A DNA stretch of 64,000 bases from Phormidesmis sp963793445 (GCA_963793445.1 CAWCAE010000006.1:1-64000), one strand, 5' to 3'; shown: positions 15,966 through 24,709, numbered from the stretch's first letter. Program-made: numbers and translations. Notes: a model not told the origin generated them from the sequence alone.

Positions 15966-16490
15966 TTAGGGTTCGGTACTCGTTATTTTGGCAGAGATGT
16001 CGGCTAGCTGCTGCTGAATAGCTGCCTGCGGCTGCGTCGTATCGACTGCCACCACCGGATCGCTAGCAGCAAACGGTTCCATCGACTGCTTTGCCAAAAT
16101 AGCAGCAGTCGCATCGGCAATGTCGCCACTGCGCTGTTCTACCCGCGCCTTGAGAACGTCCACCGGGGCAGTGCAGTGCAAAAACGTGAGAGAAAGGCGC
16201 TGTGACTGAGCAGCATTTAGGGCGGCTTGGCGTTTGGCCTGGCGGTCAAATTTCGCGTCTAGAATGATGCGATCGCCCCGGCTAGCCAACTGCACCCCTA
16301 GCTCAATTAACCGGGCATACGTTTTATCTGTCATCGCTGACGTATAAATTTCATCTGTGCCCTTCTCATACAGCGCTATTCCGGCCAGATGTTTTCTCAC
16401 GGCATCCGAGCGCAGACGAATCGCCTTGGCCCGCACCGCTAGCTGCTGCGCCGTTGTACTCTTACCCGAGCCTGACAGTCCGCACATCAC
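15966..16490 (-). CDS. P-loop kinase domain, C-terminal half of a split APH-kinase fusion
   Basis: The product has 174 residues, opening directly with a P-loop (GLSGSGKST, residues 4-12), followed by LRSDAVRKHLAG, an AKFDRQAKRQAAL helix and an AKQSMEPF lid region. This is the zeta-toxin/shikimate-kinase-like ATPase that normally forms the C-terminal part of a protein of about 520 residues with an APH-like N-terminus. Here the start is a GTG at 16490, lying 29 bp inside the upstream gene in another frame. Either the two halves are made separately, or one protein arises by frameshifting at the A9 run (16503-16511), or there is a base-calling error in that run. Confidence 0.75.
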   Translation of the reverse strand: MMCGLSGSGKSTTAQQLAVRAKAIRLRSDAVRKHLAGIALYEKGTDEIYTSAMTDKTYARLIELGVQLASRGDRIILDAKFDRQAKRQAALNAAQSQRLSLTFLHCTAPVDVLKARVEQRSGDIADATAAILAKQSMEPFAASDPVVAVDTTQPQAAIQQQLADISAKITSTEP

Positions 16491-17538
16491 GACTAAAGCG
16501 CCTTTTTTTTTGCACGTAAGACCACGCTAGTCGGTAGTACTTTGCCGCTTTTTCGCTCGCTATCTGCCTATCTGCCTCAGATACCGACGGGTCGCCCAGC
16601 ATAAAAGAAGTCACCTTAGCGCGTACATAAGACTGCCGGCTGACGTACAGCGGCAAAATTTCTAACCCTTCGTAGTCGCCTGTTTCTTCTACGTACTGGT
16701 TCAAAAAGACCTTGCTGAGGTCTTCGCGCCCGGCAACTTCTAAATCCATCACGATATAGGCAATGTCGAACATAGTATCGACGAAGCGAAAGGGCTCGTT
16801 GAATTCAATGCAGTCAAAAAGCAGGATTTTGCCTTCCCACTCGCAGATGTTGCCCAGGTGCAGGTCACCGTGGCAGGCACGAACGCGATCTTTATCTAGG
16901 CGCTTTTGGAAAAGGGCCTGCTCGGTAGCAAAGAAATTGTCAGTATAGGCTTTGGTCTCGTCAAACTGCGTTTGCGTTTGCGGCTTGTCAACGCCTCCGT
17001 CTCCGGTAAAGACGACAGTTTGATCGTAATTTTCGTCAATGGATTGGCGAATGGCCGGAATGGTGCCATAGGTGCGAATGTGGTCGTTGGTGGCGGTGTT
17101 TTGGTGGAAGTTGGCGATGGTCGTGGCGAGTGATCGCACTTTTTCTTCATCTAGTAGCCCCTGCTCGAATTGCTCACTCAGCAGCGCCGACTGAGGAAAC
17201 TGCCGCATTTTCACCGCGTACTCTATCGGCTCACCGTTGCCCTTAAGCGTGATCGTCTCGTCATCTTGCGTAATGGGTACCACGCTCAAGTACAAAGTTC
17301 CTGCACCCGTTTGATTTAGCCGAATTTCTTCTTCGCAAAAGTGCTTACGCTTCTCTAGCGTGGAATAGTCCAAAAAACCATAGTCCACTGCTTTTTTGAG
17401 CTTATAGACGTAGTCTCCGGTCAGCAACACGTACGATACGTGGGTTTGCATCAAACGAATCGGCGTCGCCACAGGATGCGGATAAAACGCGGGTTGAAGC
17501 ATCCGTTGCACGACGGCGGGAAGCGCAGAATCGGTCAT
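16462..17538 (-). CDS. aminoglycoside-phosphotransferase-like kinase, N-terminal half of a split fusion
   Basis: This is a 358-residue frame with the APH/choline-kinase fold: VLLTGDYVYKLKKAVDYGFLDYS (ATP-binding Lys), the catalytic loop CHGDLHLGN and the metal-binding LLFDCIEFNEPFRFVD. In related bacteria this domain continues into a P-loop kinase. Here the frame breaks after SYVQKK at nine consecutive A on the coding strand and ends with 13 residues unlike the family. Dropping one A joins it exactly to the downstream frame (VQKKGALVVMCGLSGSGKST). The family is annotated as a bifunctional phosphotransferase/ATP-binding protein of unknown substrate. Confidence 0.8.
   Translation of the reverse strand: MTDSALPAVVQRMLQPAFYPHPVATPIRLMQTHVSYVLLTGDYVYKLKKAVDYGFLDYSTLEKRKHFCEEEIRLNQTGAGTLYLSVVPITQDDETITLKGNGEPIEYAVKMRQFPQSALLSEQFEQGLLDEEKVRSLATTIANFHQNTATNDHIRTYGTIPAIRQSIDENYDQTVVFTGDGGVDKPQTQTQFDETKAYTDNFFATEQALFQKRLDKDRVRACHGDLHLGNICEWEGKILLFDCIEFNEPFRFVDTMFDIAYIVMDLEVAGREDLSKVFLNQYVEETGDYEGLEILPLYVSRQSYVRAKVTSFMLGDPSVSEADRQIASEKAAKYYRLAWSYVQKKRRFSRDVRTVRLG
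16503..16511 (-). other. A9 homopolymer at the frame break of the APH-kinase gene
   Basis: On the coding strand the run reads GTGC(A)9GGCGC. Reading the downstream kinase frame needs one A fewer (or two more). Runs of this length are known sites of transcriptional slippage and also of assembly errors. Confidence 0.8.
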
Positions 17539-17704
17539 AGCAGTTAAGGGCAGTGTTTGGATAAGCAGTTACTGGAAAGCGGCTGCTAGGTCAGCGTCAT
17601 TGGCTCAGCTATTATGCCAGCTTTGTGAGTACTCAATGCATTGATGCCGTTAATACATTCCTATCCGAAAACGGACAAAGCTTGGCGAACGGCCTTACAA
17701 AAGC

Positions 17705-17741
17705 GCAAAAAAAGGAGCTAGGAATTCTCCCTAGCCCCTTT
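17705..17741 (-). terminator. rho-independent terminator of the L25 gene
   Basis: On the minus strand a 12-bp stem (AAAGGGGCTAGG with CCTAGCTCCTTT, one mismatch) with a 7-nt loop is followed by a run of T. It lies about 70 bp beyond the rplY stop codon. Confidence 0.85.
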
Positions 17742-17808
17742 CTTACTATGTTCTTCTGACTGTTTTGTTCTCGCTATTGTCTAATGGCAAACGAGTGTTG
17801 CGCTCCAG

Positions 17809-18456
17809 CTATGGCGCAGCTTCAGTTTCAACTTCGGTGGCAGGTACCGCCTCAGCCGCTTCAGCTTCGGTGCCCTCTTCCTCACCTTCGGCAGCAACTG
17901 TCCGAGGAGCCAGTACGGAAACTACGAGCAGCTTGTCATCCACAGCGATGGAAGACCCTTTGGGCAGCTTAATTTCACCAACGTGCAGCGCATCGCCAAT
18001 TTTTAGTTCAGAAACATCAACATCCAAAGACTGCGGAATGGCATCGGGAGGGCATTTTAGCTGAACTTCGGTCATAACCGTGTCCAGCGTACCGCCCTGC
18101 TCTTCTACGCCGACGGCATCGCCGACGAAGTTGATCGGCATGCTGACTTCAATGAAGTCTTGCGACGCAATTGAAAAGAAGCTGAGGTGGTGCAGCTTGT
18201 TTTTCCAGGGATGCTTTTGCACCTCGCGCAGGATTACCTTGCCGCTCCAGCTACCATCGGTAACGTTGACGGTAATAACCGATTTATTTACGGTTGCTTT
18301 GCGCAAAAGGGCCTCAGCATCATAGTTACTGAGCTTTAGCGCCATTGAGTTAGAGCCATCATGGCCATACAAAACGGCGGGCAAGGTGCCTTCGCGGCGC
18401 AGCTTTTTGGGCTTGTCTTCCGATGCACGCTGGGTGCAGTCAATTGTTAAATCCAT
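17809..18456 (-). CDS. rplY: 50S ribosomal protein L25/general stress protein Ctc
   Basis: The 215-residue protein belongs to the long (CTC/TL5) form of L25, which binds 5S rRNA. The N-terminal L25 domain (residues about 1-90) carries LRREGTLPAVLYGHDG and SVITVNVTDG, and the C-terminal beta-domain (about 95-185) contains PINFVGDAVGVEEQGG and GDALHVGEIKLPKGS. The last 25 residues are an acidic Glu/Ala tail. It is a single gene with its own terminator. The ATG at 18456 is clear, although the Shine-Dalgarno is weak. Confidence 0.93.
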   Translation of the reverse strand: MDLTIDCTQRASEDKPKKLRREGTLPAVLYGHDGSNSMALKLSNYDAEALLRKATVNKSVITVNVTDGSWSGKVILREVQKHPWKNKLHHLSFFSIASQDFIEVSMPINFVGDAVGVEEQGGTLDTVMTEVQLKCPPDAIPQSLDVDVSELKIGDALHVGEIKLPKGSSIAVDDKLLVVSVLAPRTVAAEGEEEGTEAEAAEAVPATEVETEAAP

Positions 18457-18836
18457 GAGGGTTTTGTGTGTTCGGTCTGTAGTGGAATCAAAAAAGCGAT
18501 GGAATCGAAAAATAAGGCAGGTGTCAAAGGCCAGACAAGCCCGAAGATCTATGTTACCTGATTGAGGGGCGATCGCATGAGGAGTTTTGTCTGACGCTTG
18601 CGGCGAATTTTCTCACGATTGGTTGGTCTACGAAGGGTTTGCGTTCGTTCAATCTCGATATACCGAAACTTGAGCATGAACGTATATAGGGCAGCGTTTG
18701 CTCCGTAAGCAAAGCAAAGCACCCTTCATGTATTCACTTCTCGATTTTTTCACGGATCCAACAGAAATCGCAGCGGGTTGATCTACGTCTAAGCAGCACG
18801 CCATAATTTAGGCACAAATAGAGAAAGCCTCATGCC
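18457..18836. other. intergenic region between rplY and the Uma2 gene
   Basis: This 380-bp gap separates two divergent genes and must hold both promoters. It contains one HIP1 palindrome near 18570 and a short inverted repeat near 18698-18713 (TTTGCT, loop CCGT, AGCAAA). I see no tRNA, no open frame with a ribosome-binding site and no recognisable riboswitch. Confidence 0.5.
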
Positions 18837-19403
18837 ATGATTGCCGTACCTACCCCGCAAAGAATGTCTGTCGAAGCATATCTGGCTTGGGAATCTCAGC
18901 AAGAACTTCGTTACGAGTTTGTCAACGGTCAGGTCTTTGCAATGGCTGGAGGAACGCTAGCCCACAACGATATCGCGGTAAACCTGTTAAGCGCCCTACG
19001 TCCCACTCTGCGCAAGCGGGGCTGTCGCATCAATATTGCCGATGCCAAGGTAACTATTACGCCCACTGTCTATCGTTACCCAGATCTGGTCGTTACCTGC
19101 GACGACCGCGACAAAACTGCTCTCAATGCCATTACACATCCCAAACTCATCATTGAGGTGCTTTCTTCTAGCACAGAGGCACTTGATCGTGGTGACAAGT
19201 TCAAAGAGTACCGCTCTCTCCCGAGCTTAGAAGAGTACGTTTTGATTAGCTCTACACAGGTCGCGGTTGAAATTTATCGACGTGGCGAAGGACGGCTCTG
19301 GCTCTACACGGCTTATCAATCTGGAGACATCGTTCCACTAGAAAGCGTTGACTTCGAGTTTCCGATTGCCCTCCTCTACGAAGACATCGCTTTCTTCAAC
19401 TAG
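18837..19403 (+). CDS. Uma2-family putative PD-(D/E)XK endonuclease
   Basis: The 188-residue protein is of the Uma2 (DUF820) family, which is heavily expanded in cyanobacteria. Family landmarks are MSVEAYLAWESQQELRYEFV, GGTLAHNDIAVNL, the catalytic-type PDLVVTCD (PD motif) followed by PKLIIEVLS (ExL core), and KFKEYRSLPSLEEYVLI. The fold is restriction-endonuclease-like, but cellular roles are poorly known. It stands alone and converges with purA across a hairpin terminator. Confidence 0.92.
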   Translation: MIAVPTPQRMSVEAYLAWESQQELRYEFVNGQVFAMAGGTLAHNDIAVNLLSALRPTLRKRGCRINIADAKVTITPTVYRYPDLVVTCDDRDKTALNAITHPKLIIEVLSSSTEALDRGDKFKEYRSLPSLEEYVLISSTQVAVEIYRRGEGRLWLYTAYQSGDIVPLESVDFEFPIALLYEDIAFFN

Positions 19404-19483
19404 TTGAAATATGCGTACAAAATTGGCATCAGACTATATATAGCTTGGCCATCCAGTTACCATAGCCTGATAGAAAGGGCTCG

Positions 19484-19503
19484 AAAGGCGAGTTCTCGCC
19501 TTT
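19484..19503. terminator. hairpin between the convergent Uma2 and purA genes
   Basis: A perfect 9-bp inverted repeat AAAGGCGAG-TT-CTCGCCTTT is followed on the plus strand by TTAAGC. The loop is very tight, so the outer pairs must open, and the T-run is short. It could serve both strands. Confidence 0.55.
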
Positions 19504-19523
19504 TAAGCTCTCTCCCTCAAGTC

Positions 19524-20864
19524 TTAAGCAACCGTTCCAAAAGCGCTGGTGTGCTCTTCCAACAGCGCTCGCTTCGGCCCATGAATTGGGTCTTCAACAA
19601 TAATCGTCTGATCGCGGCTGGCCCCCAACGATACGATCGCAATTGGAGCCTCTGTCAGCTTGGCCAAAAACTCCAAATAGTCCAAAGCCGCCTTGGGCAA
19701 ATCATCTAAAGTACGGCAGTGCTCGGTCGACTCTTTCCAGCCAGGGAGCGTTTCGTAAATTGGCTTACACCGAGCAAACTGCTGAGCACTGCTTGGTAGA
19801 TCTTTGCAGTGGACGCCATCTAACTCATACGCCACGCACACCTTGATTTCTTCTAGGTTGTCTAGCACGTCTAACTTAGTTACCGCTAGGCAATCTAGGC
19901 CATTGATGCGAACGGCATAGCGACCGACTACTCCGTCAAACCAACCGCAGCGGCGACGGCGACCGGTGGTGGTGCCAAATTCTGCGCCGACTTCGCAGAT
20001 CATATTGCCGACTTCGTCGTCTAGCTCGGTTGGGAAAGGGCCTTCGCCCACGCGGGTGGTGTAGGCTTTGGCGACGCCGATCACGCGGTCAATTGTAGTG
20101 GGCCCCACGCCAGAGCCAATACAGGCACCGCCCGCCACCGGGTTAGATGAAGTGACGTAGGGATAGGTGCCGTGATCAAGGTCTAGCAGAGTGCCCTGTG
20201 CGCCTTCGAAGAGGATGTTTTTCTTCTGCTGATGGGCGTTGTAAATTTGCAACGAGCTGTCGGTAATGTGCGATCGCAACCGATCTGCATACCCCAAATA
20301 TTCTGTCAGCACCTGATTGGTATCTAGCGGCTCTAAGTCATACAGCTTTTCGAGCACAATATTCTTGGCATCAATCGTCCACTTTAGATGCTCGGCAAAG
20401 TCATCTTTGTCCATCATATCGATGATGCGAATGCCCGTCCGCTCTGACTTATCAGCGTAGGTAGGGCCAATGCCGCGCTTTGTCGTGCCAATTTTCTTAC
20501 TGCCGCGCCGCTCTTCTGACGCCTGATCGATCAGGCGGTGGTAGGGCATGGTTACATGCGCCGTTTGCGAAATAAATAGGTTGTCTGATGAAACGCCTAG
20601 CGCTTCTACCTTGTCTAGCTCAGCAATCAGCTCTTTGGGGTCAATCACTGTACCGCTACCGATAATGCACTCGGTTTCGGGATACAGAATCCCTGAGGGG
20701 ATGAGGTGTAGTTTGAAGGTTTGTCCTGAAACGACAACGGTGTGGCCAGCATTAACGCCGCCCTGATAGCGCACAACCACATCTGCCGACTTGCTCAGCA
20801 AGTCTGTGATTTTGCCTTTACCTTCATCGCCCCACTGAGCGCCGATAACAATAACGTTAGCCAA
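19524..20864 (-). CDS. purA: adenylosuccinate synthase
   Basis: PurA joins IMP and aspartate using GTP, the first step from IMP to AMP. The 446-residue length is normal. Visible motifs are the GTP/IMP loop GAQWGDEGKGK (8-18), YQGGVNAGHTV, GTTKRGIGPTYADK, FEGAQGTLLDLDHGTYPYVTSSN, TTGRRRRCGWFDG and the C-terminal SLGASRDQTI. The start is a TTG at 20864 (MANVIVIGAQ); an ATG slightly upstream is out of frame. It points away from an adenosine-deaminase-family gene across about 470 bp. Confidence 0.96.
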   Translation of the reverse strand: MANVIVIGAQWGDEGKGKITDLLSKSADVVVRYQGGVNAGHTVVVSGQTFKLHLIPSGILYPETECIIGSGTVIDPKELIAELDKVEALGVSSDNLFISQTAHVTMPYHRLIDQASEERRGSKKIGTTKRGIGPTYADKSERTGIRIIDMMDKDDFAEHLKWTIDAKNIVLEKLYDLEPLDTNQVLTEYLGYADRLRSHITDSSLQIYNAHQQKKNILFEGAQGTLLDLDHGTYPYVTSSNPVAGGACIGSGVGPTTIDRVIGVAKAYTTRVGEGPFPTELDDEVGNMICEVGAEFGTTTGRRRRCGWFDGVVGRYAVRINGLDCLAVTKLDVLDNLEEIKVCVAYELDGVHCKDLPSSAQQFARCKPIYETLPGWKESTEHCRTLDDLPKAALDYLEFLAKLTEAPIAIVSLGASRDQTIIVEDPIHGPKRALLEEHTSAFGTVA

Positions 20865-21333
20865 GGGAATACATTGCTAGAGTTCAACCAAACAACAATT
20901 ATCACCAAGCTGTGAGCGTAGTGTCAACAACAAAAGTTGACTGCTGGTCGTGTTTGAGGACTAAGCCGAGGGCTGAATTGACGACGATCTCGCAGAATTG
21001 AGTGACCTGAAGTAGATGCGATCGCCCCCAATCTGAATTGCTTCGCTATGATAGACAAAATGAAATCAGGCGCTTGTACCATATTTTCTAGCTTCCCTAA
21101 CTTTATCTTTTTATCTGTTTAAAGTGAGCCAGCACGCGAGACTATTAGTGCTAGCAACCTTTATCAACGTAAAGGCAAGAATCCTTTCCTAACCTAGCCT
21201 CAACTGCCTTTATCAATTTCGTTACCTAGGGCCTGCGGTATATCGCATGGCGCTAATTTCTTGTATTTTGGCCGCCTTTTGGCCGCACTGTTCCTCATTT
21301 TCTATTACGCACTTTAGTCAAGGATTTACGCTC
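20865..21333. other. intergenic region between purA and the adenosine-deaminase-like gene
   Basis: This 469-bp gap holds the promoters of two divergent genes. There is one HIP1-like site near 21018 and a small hairpin near 21158-21174 (CTTTATCAACGTAAAGG). The downstream frame stays open from 21247, but the family start is at 21334 next to an AAGGA. I see no tRNA or clear riboswitch. Confidence 0.5.
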
Positions 21334-22377
21334 ATGAGCTTGTACGCAGAACTTCATCGACACCTAGGCGGATCCGTTGTCCCTCGGGTGCTCTGGCGCT
21401 ATTTTGAACGCAACCGTCCTGACATTTCAGACGAATTTGATGGCTACGCTGCGTTCGAGCAGTTTTACACGCAGCCCAAAGACACCTTAGAAGAATACTT
21501 ACAGCTACACACCCTAGTTGAGAGCGTTCAGACTAGAGAAGCGCTGCCCTACTTTATCTATCGGCTGATACGAGGTGCGTATATCTTCGAGAATCTCGCT
21601 TACCTAGAACTGCGCTACACGCCGTTTTATCGTACCCCGGCTCACCTCGACCAGGTTCAAAGAACCGATGCGATGGCCGAAATTATTGAAATTGTCGGCA
21701 GGGCCAGCCAGCAGAGCGAATATCCAGTTGTCACCAAGCAAATTCTCTGTTTGCACTCTCGTTTGCCCTACGAGGTGAACCGAGCCACGCTAGAGCTAGC
21801 TGCTCAGTACCCTGAATATGTTTGCGGAATAGACGTAGCGGGCGGAGACGCGGCCTACAATATCGAAGAGCTAAAGCGGCTGTACGAACATGCCCAAAGC
21901 CTAGGGATCAAGACCACAGGGCACCTGTACGAAACCAAAGACGGCTGCTACCCCGAGCTGCTGCCCTACCTGATGCGAATTGGCCACGGTATCCAAATTC
22001 CGCTGCACTACCCCGAGCTGCTGAAAGACGTGGCCGCGCGCGGACAGTGCTTAGAAGTGTGCCCGACCACTTATTTGCAAACTGGCACGCTCGAAGAGAT
22101 TAGCCAGCTCAAAACTGTCTTTAACCGATGCTTTGATGCGGGCGTAGATATTGCAATTTGTACCGACAACGCGGGGCTACACAACGTTAGGCTACCGTTT
22201 GAGTACGAGAATTTGCTCACGCACGATGTCATTGGCTTTGATGGGCTTAGGGCCTGTCAGGCCGCAGCGTTCAAGCATTCTTTTGCCTGGCCGCATCCAC
22301 AGCAGCCCGCTTCATTAATTTCAAGTTTGCTGAGCGAGCAAACTCAGCAGCTTAGCCAGTGCGAAAGCCGCCGGTAG
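21334..22377 (+). CDS. adenosine deaminase-family protein
   Basis: The 347-residue protein is of the metal-dependent adenosine/AMP deaminase family. It has the metal ligands HRH (His8, His10 in ELHRHLGGS), GIDVAGGD, the HxxE of TTGHLYET, RIGHGIQ and the C-terminal CTDNAG aspartate. The start at 21334 has AAGGA upstream and matches the family N-terminus; the frame is open 87 bp further but that stretch reads like untranslated DNA. The reaction would be adenosine (or a related aminopurine) to inosine plus ammonia. It diverges from purA, which acts in the opposite direction in purine interconversion. The exact substrate is unproven. Confidence 0.85.
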   Translation: MSLYAELHRHLGGSVVPRVLWRYFERNRPDISDEFDGYAAFEQFYTQPKDTLEEYLQLHTLVESVQTREALPYFIYRLIRGAYIFENLAYLELRYTPFYRTPAHLDQVQRTDAMAEIIEIVGRASQQSEYPVVTKQILCLHSRLPYEVNRATLELAAQYPEYVCGIDVAGGDAAYNIEELKRLYEHAQSLGIKTTGHLYETKDGCYPELLPYLMRIGHGIQIPLHYPELLKDVAARGQCLEVCPTTYLQTGTLEEISQLKTVFNRCFDAGVDIAICTDNAGLHNVRLPFEYENLLTHDVIGFDGLRACQAAAFKHSFAWPHPQQPASLISSLLSEQTQQLSQCESRR

Positions 22378-22394
22378 CCGATCTTGCTAATTGA

Positions 22395-22417
22395 TTTAGC
22401 TGTCTAACTTAGCTGTC
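22395..22417. repeat. 14-bp spaced duplication between two convergent stop codons
   Basis: TTAGCTGTC occurs at 22395-22403 and 22409-22417, a 14-bp period. The second copy provides the stop codon (TTA on the plus strand) of the minus-strand DUF4168 gene. Confidence 0.8.
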
Positions 22418-22960
22418 CTCGGCGGACTCGTCCATTCTGCCGAGGACTTTGTCTTGAAAAGCGCTGTCCTGGCTGGCGAGTCCCAGTATTTGCATGTATT
22501 CTGGCGTCGTTAGGCCGCTGTCTTGAATGATTTTGAGCGCGTCGAATTCGATGGACTGCTCTATTTTGAGTGCTTCTGCGGTCGTTTCGGCGGCTGGAAT
22601 TTCGGCTTCGCGATCGCTCAAAAGCTGCAGCACCTGAAGATACGCCTGCGCAAACTGGTCTACTTTTTCGGCGGCAATATCAACGCTGTCAATAGCGGTC
22701 TGTGCTGGGTTAACTTGAACGATGACAAGCGATAGAGCTGAGCTGGCAGGGCCAAAGCTGGTAAGCGAACGGGTAAAGACTGGACTGGCAAGCGAATGGG
22801 CAAAGGCAGAGCTGGTGAAACCAAAGAGTGCGATCGCCCCGCACAGCACACAGCACACAGCGCCCCTCAACACTCGACTCAGTCGCTGCCGACCGCAGAT
22901 GGGCGTAGAGCCTAGCTCCCAACACAGAAATATTCTATTAAGACTGCCAATATTCAGCAT
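22409..22960 (-). CDS. exported DUF4168-like protein
   Basis: The 183-residue product has a hydrophobic signal-like segment (VCCVLCGAIALFGFTSSAFA) ending near residue 54. The mature part contains the helical DUF4168 pattern: VDQFAQAYLQVLQLL, then GLTTPEYMQILGLASQDSAFQDKVLGRM. It is probably periplasmic. The ATG at 22960 leaves a long n-region of about 35 residues; a start near the GTG/TTG at residues 30-31 would give a normal signal peptide. It is divergent from the PedR-like regulator with almost no gap, so regulation by that neighbour is plausible. The function of the family is unknown. Confidence 0.65.
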   Translation of the reverse strand: MLNIGSLNRIFLCWELGSTPICGRQRLSRVLRGAVCCVLCGAIALFGFTSSAFAHSLASPVFTRSLTSFGPASSALSLVIVQVNPAQTAIDSVDIAAEKVDQFAQAYLQVLQLLSDREAEIPAAETTAEALKIEQSIEFDALKIIQDSGLTTPEYMQILGLASQDSAFQDKVLGRMDESAEDS

Positions 22961-22974
22961 AGGGATGTCTAGAG

Positions 22975-23328
22975 ATGATTACAATTGTTAATACGCATAA
23001 TTACAGATTAACGCCTATGTCAGTCAGCCCAGCCTCCGAGCACAAGCATCTAGAAACAGACACTAGTCATCATGATGAAGGTCAGCACGATCTGTCAAAA
23101 CGGGAGATTCAGATTGTAGAACTGGTTGCCGCTGGTCTGACAAATCAAGAAATTTCAGAGAACTTGCAGATTAGTAAACGCACTGTAGACAACCATGTGA
23201 GCAACGTACTCAATAAAACCGCGACCGGTAACCGTGTCGCCCTGGTTCGCTGGGCTTTGCAGTCTGGCAAGGTTTGCATTGACGAGCTAAACTGCTGCGA
23301 TTTGCCAGGTGAGACGGCCACGTCGTAG
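22975..23328 (+). CDS. PedR-like LuxR-type transcriptional regulator without receiver domain
   Basis: The product has 117 residues, or 103 if the second ATG at 23017 is used. It is essentially one LuxR-type helix-turn-helix: LSKREIQIVELVAAGLTNQEI, then ISKRTVDNHVSNVLNKT. The end, NRVALVRWALQSGKVCIDELNCC, closely resembles cyanobacterial PedR, a small LuxR-type regulator that senses photosynthetic electron transport through thioredoxin acting on a C-terminal cysteine. Three cysteines (C in GKVC, then CC) are kept here. The PedR assignment rests on memory of that family. With the first ATG the gap to the divergent DUF4168 gene is only 14 bp. Confidence 0.75.
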   Translation: MITIVNTHNYRLTPMSVSPASEHKHLETDTSHHDEGQHDLSKREIQIVELVAAGLTNQEISENLQISKRTVDNHVSNVLNKTATGNRVALVRWALQSGKVCIDELNCCDLPGETATS

Positions 23329-23387
23329 CCTTGAGAGGTTTCATCGTCCTCCTTTTTCGTGGCAACCGTTTCTATCAGTAGACGCTC

Positions 23388-24671
23388 ATGAGCAGCATTC
23401 AAGCGATTCGCGGCACCCGCGACATTTTGCCGTCCGAGTCCCCCCTGTGGGCAAAGATAGAAGAGATTGCCCGTCAAGCGCTGGCGAGCTATGCCTATCG
23501 TGAAATCCGCACGCCTATTTTTGAGCAAACGGAGCTGTTTGCTCGCGGCATTGGTGAAGCAACCGATGCGGTCGGCAAAGAAATGTACAGCTTTGAAGAT
23601 CGCGGTGGTCGCTCAATTGCCCTGCGCCCAGAAATTACAGCGGGCTTGGTGAGAGCGTTTATTCAAAACAAGCTGTTTGCCCAGGGCGGTGTGCAGCGGC
23701 TGTGGCATTTGGGTCCGGCGTTTCGCTACGAGCGCCCGCAGGCCGGACGGCAGCGGCAGTTTCATCAGCTAGATGTGGAGATTTTGGGCAGTCGGGATGC
23801 CCGCGCCGATGTAGAAATTATTGCGATCGCCACTCAAATTCTCACTAGCTTGGGTCTCAAATCGCTTTCTTTAGGTCTCAACTCTGTCGGCAGCGGCGAA
23901 GACCGCCAAACCTACCGAGAGGCACTTGTCGCCTACTTCACCCCGTACAAAGACGACCTAGACGCCGATTCACAAACTCGCCTCACGCTAAATCCGCTGC
24001 GCATTCTAGATAGCAAAGATAAACGAACCCAAGAAATTGTGGTCGACGCGCCTAGCCTGCTCGACTATTTGAGCGATGACTCGCAGCGCCACTTCGACGC
24101 GGTACAGCAGCACCTGGCCAACATCGGCATCGATTTCAATATCAACCCTCGGCTAGTGCGTGGCCTAGACTATTACACGCATACTGCTTTCGAGATTCAG
24201 TCCTCTGACTTGGGGGCGCAGGCCACTGTTTGTGGTGGCGGTCGTTACGATGGCCTAGTGGCTCAGCTCGGCGGCCCCGATACGCCTGCCATTGGCTTTG
24301 GCATGGGAATAGAGCGCCTGATTATTTTGCTAGAGCAGATGGAGCGATATAGCGCGGTACCTGAACTTGATATCTACCTGATTTCTCGGGGCGAAAAGGC
24401 GGAGATGCAATCAGCACAGTTGGCCAGTCGGCTGCGCCAAAGCGGCTATTCGGTAGAAGTCGATTTGAGCGGTAGCGCCTTTAGCAAGCAGTTTAAGCGA
24501 GCCGATCGTAGCGGAGCGCTCATTGGCCTAATCCTGGGCGACGCCGAAGCCGCTGCTGATAAAGTTCAGCTAAAGTGGCTATCTTCGGGTGAGCAGTCAG
24601 AGATTACCCAAGACGATTTGATTGCGCAGGCCGACGATATTCGATCAAAAATTGCTCAGGCGCGCTGCTAA
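23388..24671 (+). CDS. hisS: histidyl-tRNA synthetase
   Basis: This 427-residue class II synthetase charges tRNA-His. The N-terminus QAIRGTRDILP, motif 2 (GPAFRYERPQAGRQRQFHQ), the histidine-specific LVRGLDYYTHTAFEI, the CGGGRYDGL loop and motif 3 (GFGMGIERL) are all present. The C-terminal anticodon-binding domain (YLISRGEKAEM onward) is also present. It follows the PedR-like gene by 59 bp on the same strand and could share its transcript. Confidence 0.96.
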   Translation: MSSIQAIRGTRDILPSESPLWAKIEEIARQALASYAYREIRTPIFEQTELFARGIGEATDAVGKEMYSFEDRGGRSIALRPEITAGLVRAFIQNKLFAQGGVQRLWHLGPAFRYERPQAGRQRQFHQLDVEILGSRDARADVEIIAIATQILTSLGLKSLSLGLNSVGSGEDRQTYREALVAYFTPYKDDLDADSQTRLTLNPLRILDSKDKRTQEIVVDAPSLLDYLSDDSQRHFDAVQQHLANIGIDFNINPRLVRGLDYYTHTAFEIQSSDLGAQATVCGGGRYDGLVAQLGGPDTPAIGFGMGIERLIILLEQMERYSAVPELDIYLISRGEKAEMQSAQLASRLRQSGYSVEVDLSGSAFSKQFKRADRSGALIGLILGDAEAAADKVQLKWLSSGEQSEITQDDLIAQADDIRSKIAQARC

Positions 24672-24709
24672 TGATTGCTGTTGCCTGATCGTTATCGCCC
24701 AACTGTCAC

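Noticed and set aside
18837..19403. Uma2 gene as a mobile-element marker
   Set aside because: The family is spread through cyanobacterial genomes as single genes; no flanking repeats or transposase seen here.
21247..21333. N-terminal extension of the adenosine-deaminase-like protein
   Set aside because: The family N-terminus and an AAGGA place the start at 21334; the extra 29 codons look like leader DNA.
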